A DNA stretch of 64,000 nt from Colwellia psychrerythraea. GTDB taxonomy: Bacteria > Pseudomonadota > Gammaproteobacteria > Enterobacterales > Alteromonadaceae. The position numbers were made by a program, and so were the translations under genes. The notes under the pieces were generated by a model. That model was given only the letters and a program-made list of their open reading frames with translations. It searched no databases and was not told the DNA's origin. Where the stretch lies: contig NZ_JQED01000055.1 of assembly GCF_000764225.1 (NCBI RefSeq), positions 1-64,000 on the forward strand. The letters run 5' to 3'. Below are positions 45,324-54,460 of the stretch, piece by piece (position 1 is the first letter of the stretch; each line of letters begins with the position of its first letter).

Positions 45324-46580
45324 ATGGATATACAAAGAAAAGTTAATCCAAAACCGTTTTGGAAAAAATATGGCGTTGTTTTACTTGTTGTCGCTCTATT
45401 AATAGGCACTTATTCAATAAAGAATATTTTAGGAAATGCTTCTTATTTTATTGAAAGAAGCGCTGTGGTTATTGCCAAAGTAGAGCAAGGTGACTTTCGA
45501 GTGAATGTACGGGCAACAGGTGTGCTAAAGCCGCTTAATATTCGTTGGGTATCTTCACAAGTGTCAGGTAGAGCAGAGCAAGTTTTTGTGAAAGCTGGCG
45601 CTGAAGTCAATAAAGGCGATGTCCTAGTAACATTATCTAACCCTGAACTACATCGTAATTTAGAAAAGGCGCGCTGGGAGCTTGAAGCAAAAAAGGCTGA
45701 AAGTCATGTTGCCTTTGTGATGTTAGAGTCTCAGATGGTTGATTTAGAAAATTCAGTATTGTCCGCAAAATATAGCTATCAATCAGCGAAACTAAAACTT
45801 GATGCAGAAACTGCGCTCTTGGCACAGGGGAATGCGACTGTCTCTGCGCTCGAATATCAACGAAGCCAGCTAACCGTTAAGCAACAAATGCAATATTGGC
45901 GCGCCCAGCAACAAAAAGCTAAAAAAATGAAAGCGAATATGGCAGCAACAAAAATTTCTCAAAACGCCAGAATTGGTTTAGTCGAAAATAATTATCAGCG
46001 GGTGAAAGAGCAGGTTGCTGCATTGCAAGTGAGATCTTCAACCTCTGGTGTGGTGCAGCAAGTCTCACTAGAGCTCGGTGAACGGGCACAAGTAGGGGAT
46101 AGTGTCGCTTTAGTCGCTGATCAAAAAACCTTATTTGCAGAGTTACAAGTACAAGAAGTTAGAGTCAGAGATATTGCGTTAGGTCAATTGGTGACTATTG
46201 ATACTCGCACCAGTGAAATTATTGGCGAAGTGATGCGTATCGACCCTGCGGTAAAATCTGGCATGGTGTTAGTTGATGTCAAATTAATCAGTGATCTACC
46301 GGTAGAAGCTCGTCCGGAATTAACTGTGGATGGCTTGATTGCCATTAGTAACATAGAAAATGCTTTGTACGTTAAACGCCCTGTTTATGCGCCTAGACAT
46401 AGCAAAGTCGGTTTGTATAAATTGAGCCAAGATCAGCAGTTTGCCAGTAAACATGCCGTTGGTTTAGGGCAGAGCTCTGTGAATAAAATTCAAATTATTG
46501 AAGGTTTGATGCTTGGCGATGAAATTATCGTTTCAGATACCTCAAGCTGGCAAGAACACCAAGAAGTTAAGCTCAATTAA
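45324..46580 (+). CDS. HlyD/MacA-type periplasmic adaptor of an ABC exporter
   Basis: A 418-residue membrane-fusion protein. One N-terminal membrane anchor (about 15-33) is followed by a lipoyl-like half-motif (VRATGVLKPLNIRWVSSQVSG), a long alpha-helical hairpin (about 95-220), the second lipoyl half (LQVRSSTSGVVQQVSLELGE) and beta-barrel and membrane-proximal domains. It bridges the inner-membrane transporter to an outer-membrane channel, which is not encoded nearby. It is the first gene of an operon with ATPase and permease. The sigma-54-type promoter is directly upstream. Confidence 0.92.
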   Translation: MDIQRKVNPKPFWKKYGVVLLVVALLIGTYSIKNILGNASYFIERSAVVIAKVEQGDFRVNVRATGVLKPLNIRWVSSQVSGRAEQVFVKAGAEVNKGDVLVTLSNPELHRNLEKARWELEAKKAESHVAFVMLESQMVDLENSVLSAKYSYQSAKLKLDAETALLAQGNATVSALEYQRSQLTVKQQMQYWRAQQQKAKKMKANMAATKISQNARIGLVENNYQRVKEQVAALQVRSSTSGVVQQVSLELGERAQVGDSVALVADQKTLFAELQVQEVRVRDIALGQLVTIDTRTSEIIGEVMRIDPAVKSGMVLVDVKLISDLPVEARPELTVDGLIAISNIENALYVKRPVYAPRHSKVGLYKLSQDQQFASKHAVGLGQSSVNKIQIIEGLMLGDEIIVSDTSSWQEHQEVKLN

Positions 46581-46682
46581 GGCTGTACAACCAATAATAC
46601 TGAACAAATAGTGACACAAAGTACACTCGTTAAAAGTGAAAATTAGAAACAAGCAACTTGCTGATTTGATATGGGAATAATT

Positions 46683-47414
46683 ATGACAGCACTCATCACC
46701 TTAAAAAATATTAGTAAAACATTCTTAACCGAAGAAATAGAAACACGGGCGTTAAATACTATTAACCTAACGATTAATAAGGGGGAATACCTCTCTCTCA
46801 GTGGCCAGTCGGGTTGTGGTAAATCGACCTTACTTTCCCTATTAGGCTTATTAGATGCGCCTAGTTCAGGGCATTATCATTTAGCAGGGAATGATGTTTC
46901 CGCATTAACACGAGATCAAAGAGCAAAAATACGCAGCGAGCAAATAGGGTTTGTTTTTCAATCGTTTAATTTAATATCAGATCTGACGGTATTTGAAAAT
47001 GTTATGTTGCCGTTGACATATCAAAGTGGAAAATCAAAAAAAATCATAGAAGCGAAAGTCGATGAAGTCTTAGCAAAAGTGGAAATGGGGCATCGTAAAA
47101 ATCATTACCCTTCACAGTTATCTGGCGGACAACAACAGCGTGTTGCCGTTGCTAGAGCCCTAGTGAATGACCCTGCCATTATTCTTGCGGATGAACCGAC
47201 AGGCAACTTAGACTCAAAAAATGCGGAGGCAGTATTACAACTCTTCGATCACCTTCATCAGGATGGTGCAACAATTTGCATGGTAACTCATGATCCCTCG
47301 TCAGCGAAAAGAGCGAGTCGTTGCTTGGAGATGTTTGATGGACAATTGATTAAAGATAATCACAACAAGCAAGATAAAGCGACTATTAAACCAGCTGAAT
47401 TGGCTGCTAGCTAA
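46683..47414 (+). CDS. ABC transporter ATP-binding protein (MacB/LolD type)
   Basis: A 243-residue ATPase with Walker A GQSGCGKST, signature LSGGQQQRVAVARAL, Walker B IILADEPTGNLD and switch His in VTHD. It belongs to the LolD/MacB/FtsE group that pairs with FtsX-like permeases. ATG 46683 is chosen because GGGA lies about eight bases upstream; ATG 46671 is in frame and possible. It sits between the adaptor and the permease genes in the same operon (gap of 17 bp to the permease). Confidence 0.94.
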   Translation: MTALITLKNISKTFLTEEIETRALNTINLTINKGEYLSLSGQSGCGKSTLLSLLGLLDAPSSGHYHLAGNDVSALTRDQRAKIRSEQIGFVFQSFNLISDLTVFENVMLPLTYQSGKSKKIIEAKVDEVLAKVEMGHRKNHYPSQLSGGQQQRVAVARALVNDPAIILADEPTGNLDSKNAEAVLQLFDHLHQDGATICMVTHDPSSAKRASRCLEMFDGQLIKDNHNKQDKATIKPAELAAS

Positions 47415-47431
47415 ATCTGAGGAGAAGTACT

Positions 47432-49855
47432 ATGTCGATGTTAATAGATATTAAATACGCTTTTCGTTTGTTATTTAAAGCACCTAAATTTACTGCGATG
47501 ACGTTAGGTGTCTTAGTCGGTGGCTTATCGATTAGCTTATACACCTTTTCATTTTTATACACCATGGTTTATAAACCACTGCCAATACCTGAAGCACAAA
47601 CGGCAAAAGCAATTACCGTCAAATTTGACGGTAATTATAATTTAATCACAGGGTATGAATTTAGCAGTGTTAAAGAGAGTGTAACCAGCTTTTCCGAGTT
47701 TGGTGTTTATGATAATCGAAGTATTCGATTGTCTGTTGAAGCGTCGGGCAAAGATATTTCAGGCAGTTATGTCCAAAGTGGTTTTTTTGAATTCAGTCGA
47801 ACAAAACCTATTTTAGGTCGAACAATCCAAACTCAAGATACTCAAGTAGGTGCTGCGCCAGTAGCATTAATTAGCTATGACGTATGGCAATCTGAACTTA
47901 ATGGCGATGAAAATGTATTATCAAAATCACTGATGCTAAACGGTGTGATTACTGATGTGATTGGCGTTATGCCAGCAGGATATTTGTTTCCAAATACTTC
48001 AAAAGTTTGGTTACCTTTGTCTGATAGCGTATTCAATACTGCGGCACAGCTCAGTGAAAGTTATCATGCTTATGGTCGACTTAACCTTGATACGACTATT
48101 GAGCAAGCTGAGTTAGAGTTAGGCCAAGCTATTAATCAAGTTTATCAGCAAAATGTTAAGTTATATAACCTGCCTGAATTTGAAAAAGGCGCCAAACTGA
48201 TGTCATTTCAATCAGCACAAACCAACGGGCAAGGTGGCATTGTTTTTGTCTTTTTAAATGGTATTTCATGGTTAATTTTATTACTTGCTTGTATCAATGT
48301 CGGTAACTTATTACTGGCACGTACTATCGAACGACAAAAAGAAACAGCAATTCGTGCTGCTCTGGGGGCAACCACTGCTCGCTTGGTTAGTCAGTTAATG
48401 TGGGAAGGCATCATCATATCAAGCGTTGGTGGTGTTCTGTCATTACTGTTAGTGGGCGCTGCGTTAGATTATACCGAAATTGCTTTTCATTCTTGGGTTC
48501 CTGGCGGAGGTTCATTTTGGTGGCATTGGGGCATGGATTTAGAGACCTTGTTAATGGGAATAGCCTTTATTTTTGTTACTATTTTATTATCAGCATTTTT
48601 ACCTGCATGGCGATCCGCTAGGCAAGATATTAATGCCACATTAAGAGATGGTACTCGCGGTGCACAAAGTAAAAAAGCAGGAAGAATCTCTCGAATATTA
48701 GTTACCAGTCAAGTTTTTCTAGTGGCGACATTAATGTTAATTGGCTCTGTTTCCGCTTATATATCACATAAGTTTATAAACCTAGAAATGGGGGATAACT
48801 ATACTGATGTGATGTCAGCAAGGATGACTATACCGGAAAGTAAATATCCTGAGCCAGAACAGCAGTTAGCATTATTTCAATTGCTGAAAGAAAGGATGGA
48901 GCAGCATCCGAATATTGTTGGTGTTGTCGCAAACGACTGGCGGCCTCAATTGACGGTAACTCTCGAAGGAAGAGATTATCCATCTGAAGAGAGTAAACCT
49001 AAAATTGATACAATTACCGTTATTGGTGAAACCTCAACGGTTGGTATTAACTTAGTGGCAGGCAGACAGTTTACCCACCTTGATAAGCTGGGCAACCGTA
49101 AAACAGCGATGATAAGTCAATCTATGGCTAAGCGTTATTGGCCTGGTGAATCACCTTTAGAAAAAAGCTTTCAGGTTAAAATTGATAATAAAAATGAAAA
49201 AGTGTTTGTTGTTGGTGTGGTTACAGACCGATTAAATCCGTCGACTATGTTTAGCCGGTTAGATAGCGCCGATGAAGTGTATTTATCAGGGTTACAATTT
49301 ATTAGTAGTTTTCAAATTGTTTATTATCGGATTTTACCCACAACACAAAATGCAGAAGAAATTTTTTATCAAGCCATGTTTGATACCGATCGCTCTATTG
49401 AAATGACATACTCTGTGCAATTAGCGAGTAAAAATCGTCATATGATGCGCGACTCTATGGGCCTAATGTCTAATGTAACCTTTGGTACTGGCTTTTTTGC
49501 GCTCTTGTTAGCTATGGTAGGCATTTATGGTCTAACAGCAAATTCAGTGGCTCAACGTACCCATGAAGTCGGTATTAGGCGTGCGGTTGGTGCGAGTGAT
49601 AAAAATATTACCCAGATGTTTTTAAAGCAAGGCGCTCGTCAATTAATTATCGGTTTAGGTTTGGCTGTAATATTATTTGCTTTAATTTCTTTTGGTTTTC
49701 ACAAGTTTACTGAAGAAATTTTTCCGGTATATCTCTACTTCGTTATTGCTACAACGGTTGTCATAGGATTATCCGTTATTGTAATGTTGGCAATATTTGC
49801 ACCCACTAAACGCGCCGTTAAAATGGAACCGAGTATGGCATTACGTTATGAATAA
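47432..49855 (+). CDS. FtsX/MacB-type ABC permease
   Basis: An 807-residue permease with two copies of the MacB_PCD-FtsX unit. Helix 1 (about 22-45) and a large periplasmic domain are followed by helices at about 275-295, 330-350 and 375-395. A second periplasmic part comes next, then three C-terminal helices (about 685-800). Conserved FtsX segments appear in both halves: RQKETAIRAALGATTARLV and THEVGIRRAVGASDKNI. Tandem-FtsX permeases of this size (unlike roughly 400-residue LolC/E) are typical of ADOP-like exporters. The substrate is unknown; peptide, lipid or antibiotic export are possible. A good GAGGAG site precedes the ATG. Confidence 0.93.
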   Translation: MSMLIDIKYAFRLLFKAPKFTAMTLGVLVGGLSISLYTFSFLYTMVYKPLPIPEAQTAKAITVKFDGNYNLITGYEFSSVKESVTSFSEFGVYDNRSIRLSVEASGKDISGSYVQSGFFEFSRTKPILGRTIQTQDTQVGAAPVALISYDVWQSELNGDENVLSKSLMLNGVITDVIGVMPAGYLFPNTSKVWLPLSDSVFNTAAQLSESYHAYGRLNLDTTIEQAELELGQAINQVYQQNVKLYNLPEFEKGAKLMSFQSAQTNGQGGIVFVFLNGISWLILLLACINVGNLLLARTIERQKETAIRAALGATTARLVSQLMWEGIIISSVGGVLSLLLVGAALDYTEIAFHSWVPGGGSFWWHWGMDLETLLMGIAFIFVTILLSAFLPAWRSARQDINATLRDGTRGAQSKKAGRISRILVTSQVFLVATLMLIGSVSAYISHKFINLEMGDNYTDVMSARMTIPESKYPEPEQQLALFQLLKERMEQHPNIVGVVANDWRPQLTVTLEGRDYPSEESKPKIDTITVIGETSTVGINLVAGRQFTHLDKLGNRKTAMISQSMAKRYWPGESPLEKSFQVKIDNKNEKVFVVGVVTDRLNPSTMFSRLDSADEVYLSGLQFISSFQIVYYRILPTTQNAEEIFYQAMFDTDRSIEMTYSVQLASKNRHMMRDSMGLMSNVTFGTGFFALLLAMVGIYGLTANSVAQRTHEVGIRRAVGASDKNITQMFLKQGARQLIIGLGLAVILFALISFGFHKFTEEIFPVYLYFVIATTVVIGLSVIVMLAIFAPTKRAVKMEPSMALRYE

Positions 49856-49912
49856 AATTATGCTCTTGGTGCACACCTATAATACCGGGTGTGCTCAAAC
49901 GTCCAGAGCCAC

Positions 49913-49936
49913 GCATCTTCAAGTGGCTTGGTTATA
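49913..49936. repeat. Solo terminus of the TATACCC-family palindromic element
   Basis: GCATCTTCAAGTGGCTTGG plus TTATA matches the right end of the 314-bp element at 34064-34087 with few changes. No matching left end is visible nearby, so it is a degraded or partial copy between the permease and regulator genes. Confidence 0.6.
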
Positions 49937-50021
49937 GTCATCTAATTCTTGTTCATTTTCTCGATATTACTTAAAGTGACTATATAACCTTGGTAACTTA
50001 ACTCTTTATGAATAATTGCTT

Positions 50022-51398
50022 GTGAATAAAAAAATATTAATTGCCGATGATGATATTAATATCATTGCTAGTTTAAAATTTGTTTTAGCTGATGAAGGCT
50101 ATGATATTGTGGCGGTCACAACACCACAAGCGGCGTTAGAAAGTTTAAATATGCAAAGTATCGATTTGATTCTACTTGACATGAATTTTCAACAAGACAC
50201 CACCTCAGGGGCTGAAGGCGTTCAATTGGTTGAAGCAATCTCGGTACTTGAACTTAATATTCCTATTATTGTGATGACGGGCTGGGCGACAATTGATATA
50301 GCCGTTGAAGCAATGCAAGCTGGCGCAAAAGATTTTATTCAGAAACCGTGGAAAAATGAACGTATGCTCAGCGCAATTGATAATCAATTAGCGTTGGCTA
50401 AATCAGATAAAAAAGCACAACGGCTCAGTCAGCAAAACCAATTACTAACCTCACAAGCTCACCCTGACAGTCGTGCAGGTATCATTGCACAGTCTCAAAC
50501 AATGCAAGAATTATTAGCAACACTTGATGACTTAGCCCAAAGCGATATGAGCATTTTATTAACGGGTGACAATGGTACCGGGAAAAGCATGCTTGCTGCA
50601 TATGTTCACAGTGTTTCTAGTCGAGCAAAACACTCTTTTGTGCCAGTTAATATGGGCGCAATACCAGAATCTCTTTTTGAAAGTGAAATGTTTGGCCATG
50701 TCAAGGGGGCGTTTACTGACGCTAAAGAAAATCGTATTGGTCGCTTCGAAATGGCAGAGCAAGGCACTTTATTTTTAGATGAATTAGCCAACATTCCTTT
50801 TGCGCAACAAGCTAAATTGTTGCATGTGCTCGAGGCACAACAATTTGAGGCGGTTGGCAGTAGCAAGTCATTACATGCAGATGTACGTATTATTTCGGCG
50901 ACTAACAGTGACTTATTGTCCGATATTAAAAACAATACTTTTAGACAAGATCTGTATTACCGACTCAATACTATTGAGTTAAGGGTGCCTTCTTTAAGAG
51001 AAAGAATGGAAGATATCCCTGCGCTCGCTGCGCACTTTTTACATGCTTTTAGTGCTAAATACCATCGAGCATGCCCTCAATTGACTGAGCATGCGATCAT
51101 TGCCATGCAGCAATATGACTGGCCCGGTAATATTCGAGAGCTTAGCCATATGATGGAGCGAGTACTGTTTATTTGTAAAAAAGATAGTATTGATACTGTT
51201 GACTTGAGATTAACAGGCGCTGAAAACAATGACGTTGAATCGTTAGATGACCCTACTTTAAGTCTCGATGAAATTGAAAGAAAAACCTTAATTAAGCGAT
51301 TGAAGTTTCACCGTGGTAATGCCACTGAAACAGCGAAGTCTTTGGGGTTAAGTCGAAGCGGCTATTATCGACGTTTGAGTAAATATGAATTGGATTAA
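50022..51398 (+). CDS. Sigma-54-dependent NtrC-family response regulator
   Basis: About 458 residues. The receiver domain has the acidic pocket ADDD and phospho-acceptor Asp53 (LILLDMNF). The AAA+ domain has Walker A GDNGTGKS (182-189), Walker B GTLFLDELANIP, the sigma-54-contact loop reading GAFTDA (229-234) instead of GAFTGA, and an arginine-finger region. A Fis-type helix-turn-helix ends the protein (GNATETAKSLGLSRSGYYRRL). GTG 50022 is preferred; TTG 50016 is in frame, and neither has a strong ribosome site. It overlaps the kinase gene by 14 bp. It probably activates the sigma-54 promoter upstream of the export operon. Confidence 0.93.
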   Translation: MNKKILIADDDINIIASLKFVLADEGYDIVAVTTPQAALESLNMQSIDLILLDMNFQQDTTSGAEGVQLVEAISVLELNIPIIVMTGWATIDIAVEAMQAGAKDFIQKPWKNERMLSAIDNQLALAKSDKKAQRLSQQNQLLTSQAHPDSRAGIIAQSQTMQELLATLDDLAQSDMSILLTGDNGTGKSMLAAYVHSVSSRAKHSFVPVNMGAIPESLFESEMFGHVKGAFTDAKENRIGRFEMAEQGTLFLDELANIPFAQQAKLLHVLEAQQFEAVGSSKSLHADVRIISATNSDLLSDIKNNTFRQDLYYRLNTIELRVPSLRERMEDIPALAAHFLHAFSAKYHRACPQLTEHAIIAMQQYDWPGNIRELSHMMERVLFICKKDSIDTVDLRLTGAENNDVESLDDPTLSLDEIERKTLIKRLKFHRGNATETAKSLGLSRSGYYRRLSKYELD

Positions 51399-52779
51399 AA
51401 AAAGCTGGCAATTACTTTTGGGTAATTCAAAAATTCAACGCGGTGATAATCAGCAAAAATTATTACTATTGGTGTGCATTCCGTGTTTTATCATTACGGC
51501 CACTGCACTTTTCTTTACTAATATGTCAGGCTATTTAATCGCTTTTATCCTTATTGTTTTATTGTTGCTGTGCAGTTTTGCTATTGTGGCGAGCAGGCAA
51601 AGTTCACAGTATCAAATCCGCACTTTATCTAGCTTAATTGAGTCAATGATTGATGGTGACTACACGTTGAGAGGACGGTTACAAACGAACCAAGCGTTTC
51701 AAGAGTTACTCAATTCGGTTAATGTTTTAGCCGATACTTTGTCGCAACATAAAATTGAAGCTAAAGAATCACGATTGTTATTAGAACGAATCATGGAACA
51801 AATGGATGCCATGGTATTAGCAACAGATGAGCAAGGTTTTGTCGTTATGGCGAATGCCTCAGCACATAAACTAGTATTGGCAGATGTTGATAATATCAAG
51901 ACTATTCAACTTGCGACTTTGCCCATTGGTGCTGAAATTATTAGTGCCAATGCAGGTATCATTGAATTTAATGAGGGCACTATTAAGGGCGAACACTTTT
52001 TATCGAAAGAGTCTTTTTTAAGCGATGGCAAACAACATCAACTTTATACTCTGACAAATGCCGAACGTCTTTTGATGGAAAAAGAGCGACAGGCTTGGCA
52101 AAGTTTGCTCCGAGTGTTGAGCCATGAAATGAATAATTCATTAACGCCCATTGTTGCCATTAGTCAATCTATGCAAAAAAAATTACAAAGGGCAGATAGT
52201 GATTTAGACAAAGCCCCTTTACTTGATGGCATTAACATTATCAATGAACGTGCAGATTCTTTAAGCCAGTTCATTGCCAGTTACAGTCAACTATCTCAGC
52301 TACCTAAACCGAATAAATCAGTATTCAAATTAGCATTATTGATTGATGGTCTCTCGACACTTTATCCACAATGTGAAATACGGAGTAAAATTGACAGTGG
52401 TTTATTAATCGAAGCGGATAAAAATCAACTTGAACAAGTGTTGATAAATTTATTTAAAAACTCGGTTGAAGCAATGAACAATATCGATGACAAAATTATT
52501 GAGATTTACTGCTCTCAAGATGGGCATTGGCAACATATCTCTATTCGAGATTTTGGTTCAGGCATTGCCAACTTAGCTAATGTCTTTGTGCCTTTTTATA
52601 CCACCAAACCTCAAGGTAGTGGCATTGGTTTAGCGCTATGTCGACAAATTTTATTCAACCATAATGGCTCCATAAAAATAGACAATTATCAATGTTCACT
52701 TCATGGTGATGATGAAGGTTCTGTTCATGCTAAACAAGGTGTTGAAGTGGTGTTATCCTTGCCTATGCATACGGAATAA
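51385..52779 (+). CDS. Membrane histidine kinase (NtrB/NtrY-like)
   Basis: A 464-residue kinase. Two membrane helices (about 26-45 and 50-70) with almost no periplasmic loop suggest sensing within or near the membrane. A HAMP-like helix and a PAS-like region (about 125-225) follow. His247 (RVLSHEMNNSLTP) is the phospho-acceptor, and the ATPase boxes read NLFKNSVEAM, DFGSGIANL and GSGIGLALC. The start overlaps the end of the partner regulator gene, so they are translationally coupled. The short loop fits kinases that sense envelope stress or an exporter's own substrate. Confidence 0.93.
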   Translation: MNWIKKSWQLLLGNSKIQRGDNQQKLLLLVCIPCFIITATALFFTNMSGYLIAFILIVLLLLCSFAIVASRQSSQYQIRTLSSLIESMIDGDYTLRGRLQTNQAFQELLNSVNVLADTLSQHKIEAKESRLLLERIMEQMDAMVLATDEQGFVVMANASAHKLVLADVDNIKTIQLATLPIGAEIISANAGIIEFNEGTIKGEHFLSKESFLSDGKQHQLYTLTNAERLLMEKERQAWQSLLRVLSHEMNNSLTPIVAISQSMQKKLQRADSDLDKAPLLDGINIINERADSLSQFIASYSQLSQLPKPNKSVFKLALLIDGLSTLYPQCEIRSKIDSGLLIEADKNQLEQVLINLFKNSVEAMNNIDDKIIEIYCSQDGHWQHISIRDFGSGIANLANVFVPFYTTKPQGSGIGLALCRQILFNHNGSIKIDNYQCSLHGDDEGSVHAKQGVEVVLSLPMHTE

Positions 52780-52867
52780 ACTAGAAAATTTTTCGCAATA
52801 ACTGATATCATTAACTGAAAATTAAAGACGTCTCAAAACTACCATTAACGACTCTATAGCTGATTTT

Positions 52868-53479
52868 ATGAATGCAAACTCTCTTATAATCCTCGATTTT
52901 GAAACAACGGGTTTGTCACCTGATAATGGTGATAGAGCGATCGAAATTGGTGCGGTAAAACTTGAAAACGGTGTGGTTACTGACCGTTTTCAAGAGTTAA
53001 TGTACCCAGGAAGAGCGGTAAGTCATTTTATTGCCGATTACACGGGGATCACTAATGAAATGTTAAGCAAAGCAGCGCCATGTCATGATGTCATGGATCG
53101 TTTTGCTGAATTTATTCAAGGGCAAAACTTGGTTGCGCATAATGCTTCCTTTGATAAACGCTTTTTAGACAGCGAACTAAAGCGTATTTCGTCGAATTAT
53201 GATGGTCAATTCGCTTGCTCGTTATTATTGTCTCGCCGATTATATCAAGGGGCGCCAAATCATAAGTTAGGCACATTAGTTAACTATAAAGGCATTGCTT
53301 CAAATGGCAGTTTTCATAGAGCCTTATATGATTCAGAAATGACGGCAAAGCTTTGGCTAATTATGTTAGATGATATTCAACAACGAGCAGGCATTGAGCA
53401 AGTGCCATTTGCAATGATTCAGAAGTTAACTAAAACAACGAAAGCTAATGTAGGTAAGTTTTTAGCTAACTATAGGTAA
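52868..53479 (+). CDS. DEDD-family 3'-5' exonuclease (DnaQ-like)
   Basis: A 203-residue exonuclease with the DEDDh layout: Asp10 and Glu12 (ILDFETTG), Asp in HNASFDKRFLDSE, and the final HRALYDSEMTAKLW with His and Asp. It removes nucleotides from DNA or RNA 3' ends. It resembles the proofreading epsilon subunit and stand-alone 'exonuclease, RNase T and DNA pol III' proteins; the clamp-binding motif of epsilon is not obvious. It is a separate transcription unit 88 bp after the kinase gene. Confidence 0.9.
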   Translation: MNANSLIILDFETTGLSPDNGDRAIEIGAVKLENGVVTDRFQELMYPGRAVSHFIADYTGITNEMLSKAAPCHDVMDRFAEFIQGQNLVAHNASFDKRFLDSELKRISSNYDGQFACSLLLSRRLYQGAPNHKLGTLVNYKGIASNGSFHRALYDSEMTAKLWLIMLDDIQQRAGIEQVPFAMIQKLTKTTKANVGKFLANYR

Positions 53480-53566
53480 AACTTACCTCATATTAAGAAA
53501 TGTAGAAATATTCCAACAAAACTGAGTCTTTTATTGTGAATAAGCCCCTCTTACAATATATTAGTC

Positions 53567-54109
53567 TTATGATTGGTTTCTAATTTGATTAGCGCACTCG
53601 GCTAAAACAATAGCCCCAGCAGTAGAAACATTAAGCGAGTTACCCATGCCAAACATAGGAATATGTATTTGCTGATGGCTTAATTTCAATGCTGCTTCAC
53701 TCACGCCTTTGCGTTCATTTCCTAGTACTAATACGCATTTAGCAGGGTAAGTAACGCTAGTGTAATCAGCAGATTCATGGCATAACTCGACACTATAAAT
53801 ACTATGTCCCTCATCTAATAAAGCTTGTAAGCTTGCTGTTGTACTGTCGCTATATTCAACACAAACCCATTTTGCTTCGTTTCTAGAGGCTTTTTTCATT
53901 TTTTTATCTGAAATGGTTAGCGCGCCACAAACAATGACTTTTTCGATAGCAAAAGCATCTGCCAAACGGATAAAAGCACCTATGTTGTAACTATTGGTGA
54001 CGTTATCTAAGACCACTATTAAGGGGATTTTTGGGGTAGTTAAATATTCATCTCGTGTTGGTTTGTTTTTTCTAAGATCTTCTTTGGAAAGTTGCATTTT
54101 TGAATTCAT
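53567..54109 (-). CDS. SPOUT (TrmH/SpoU-family) RNA methyltransferase
   Basis: About 180 residues forming a trefoil-knot SPOUT domain. Motif 1 is LDNVTNSYNIGAFIRLADAF, motif 2 VLVLGNERKGVS, and motif 3 IPMFGMGNSLNVSTAGAIV. Family members 2'-O-methylate ribose in tRNA or rRNA using S-adenosylmethionine. The protein lacks the extra N-terminal RNA-binding domain of TrmH or RlmB, resembling compact YibK/TrmL-size enzymes. ATG 54107-54109 is assumed; a GTG six codons upstream (54127) is also in frame. Confidence 0.9.
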   Translation of the reverse strand: MNSKMQLSKEDLRKNKPTRDEYLTTPKIPLIVVLDNVTNSYNIGAFIRLADAFAIEKVIVCGALTISDKKMKKASRNEAKWVCVEYSDSTTASLQALLDEGHSIYSVELCHESADYTSVTYPAKCVLVLGNERKGVSEAALKLSHQQIHIPMFGMGNSLNVSTAGAIVLAECANQIRNQS

Positions 54110-54460
54110 TATTTTTACTCTGCTCACTGCATATGATTGCTCTGCTTTGTTTTCAGGGCTAATTATCGAGCGTCATTTTTAGGTGTTGTTTTAGCGGGAA
54201 CTATTGGCGGGGATTGTGCGGCTTTATCTGCTGAAGATCAAATGAATGTTAGGAGGAACTCGCTAAGTCAAGCTATGGGCTCAAAAAGTATTTCCCTGAA
54301 TAAATCATTTCACTCTTAAATATTCTGCACATGTAAATATAATATTTCATGCGAATAGTTTATTTATCAGCACTCAATTCAATTTTTTTTTCGATAAACC
54401 TTGCTGGTTAACAAAATATAGCGATAATCGGGCAAGGTTTTTACATGCTAGGTTAAATAA
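54110..54460. other. Intergenic region between methyltransferase and protease genes
   Basis: No gene can be supported in these 350 bp. A 60-codon frame at 54137-54319 has poor codon usage and no ribosome site. The region must hold the divergent promoters of the methyltransferase (minus) and the M50 protease (plus). Confidence 0.4.

Noticed and set aside
54137..54319. 60-codon frame between the methyltransferase and M50 genes
   Set aside because: No ribosome site, weak codon use and no recognisable domain; divergent promoter sequence is more likely.
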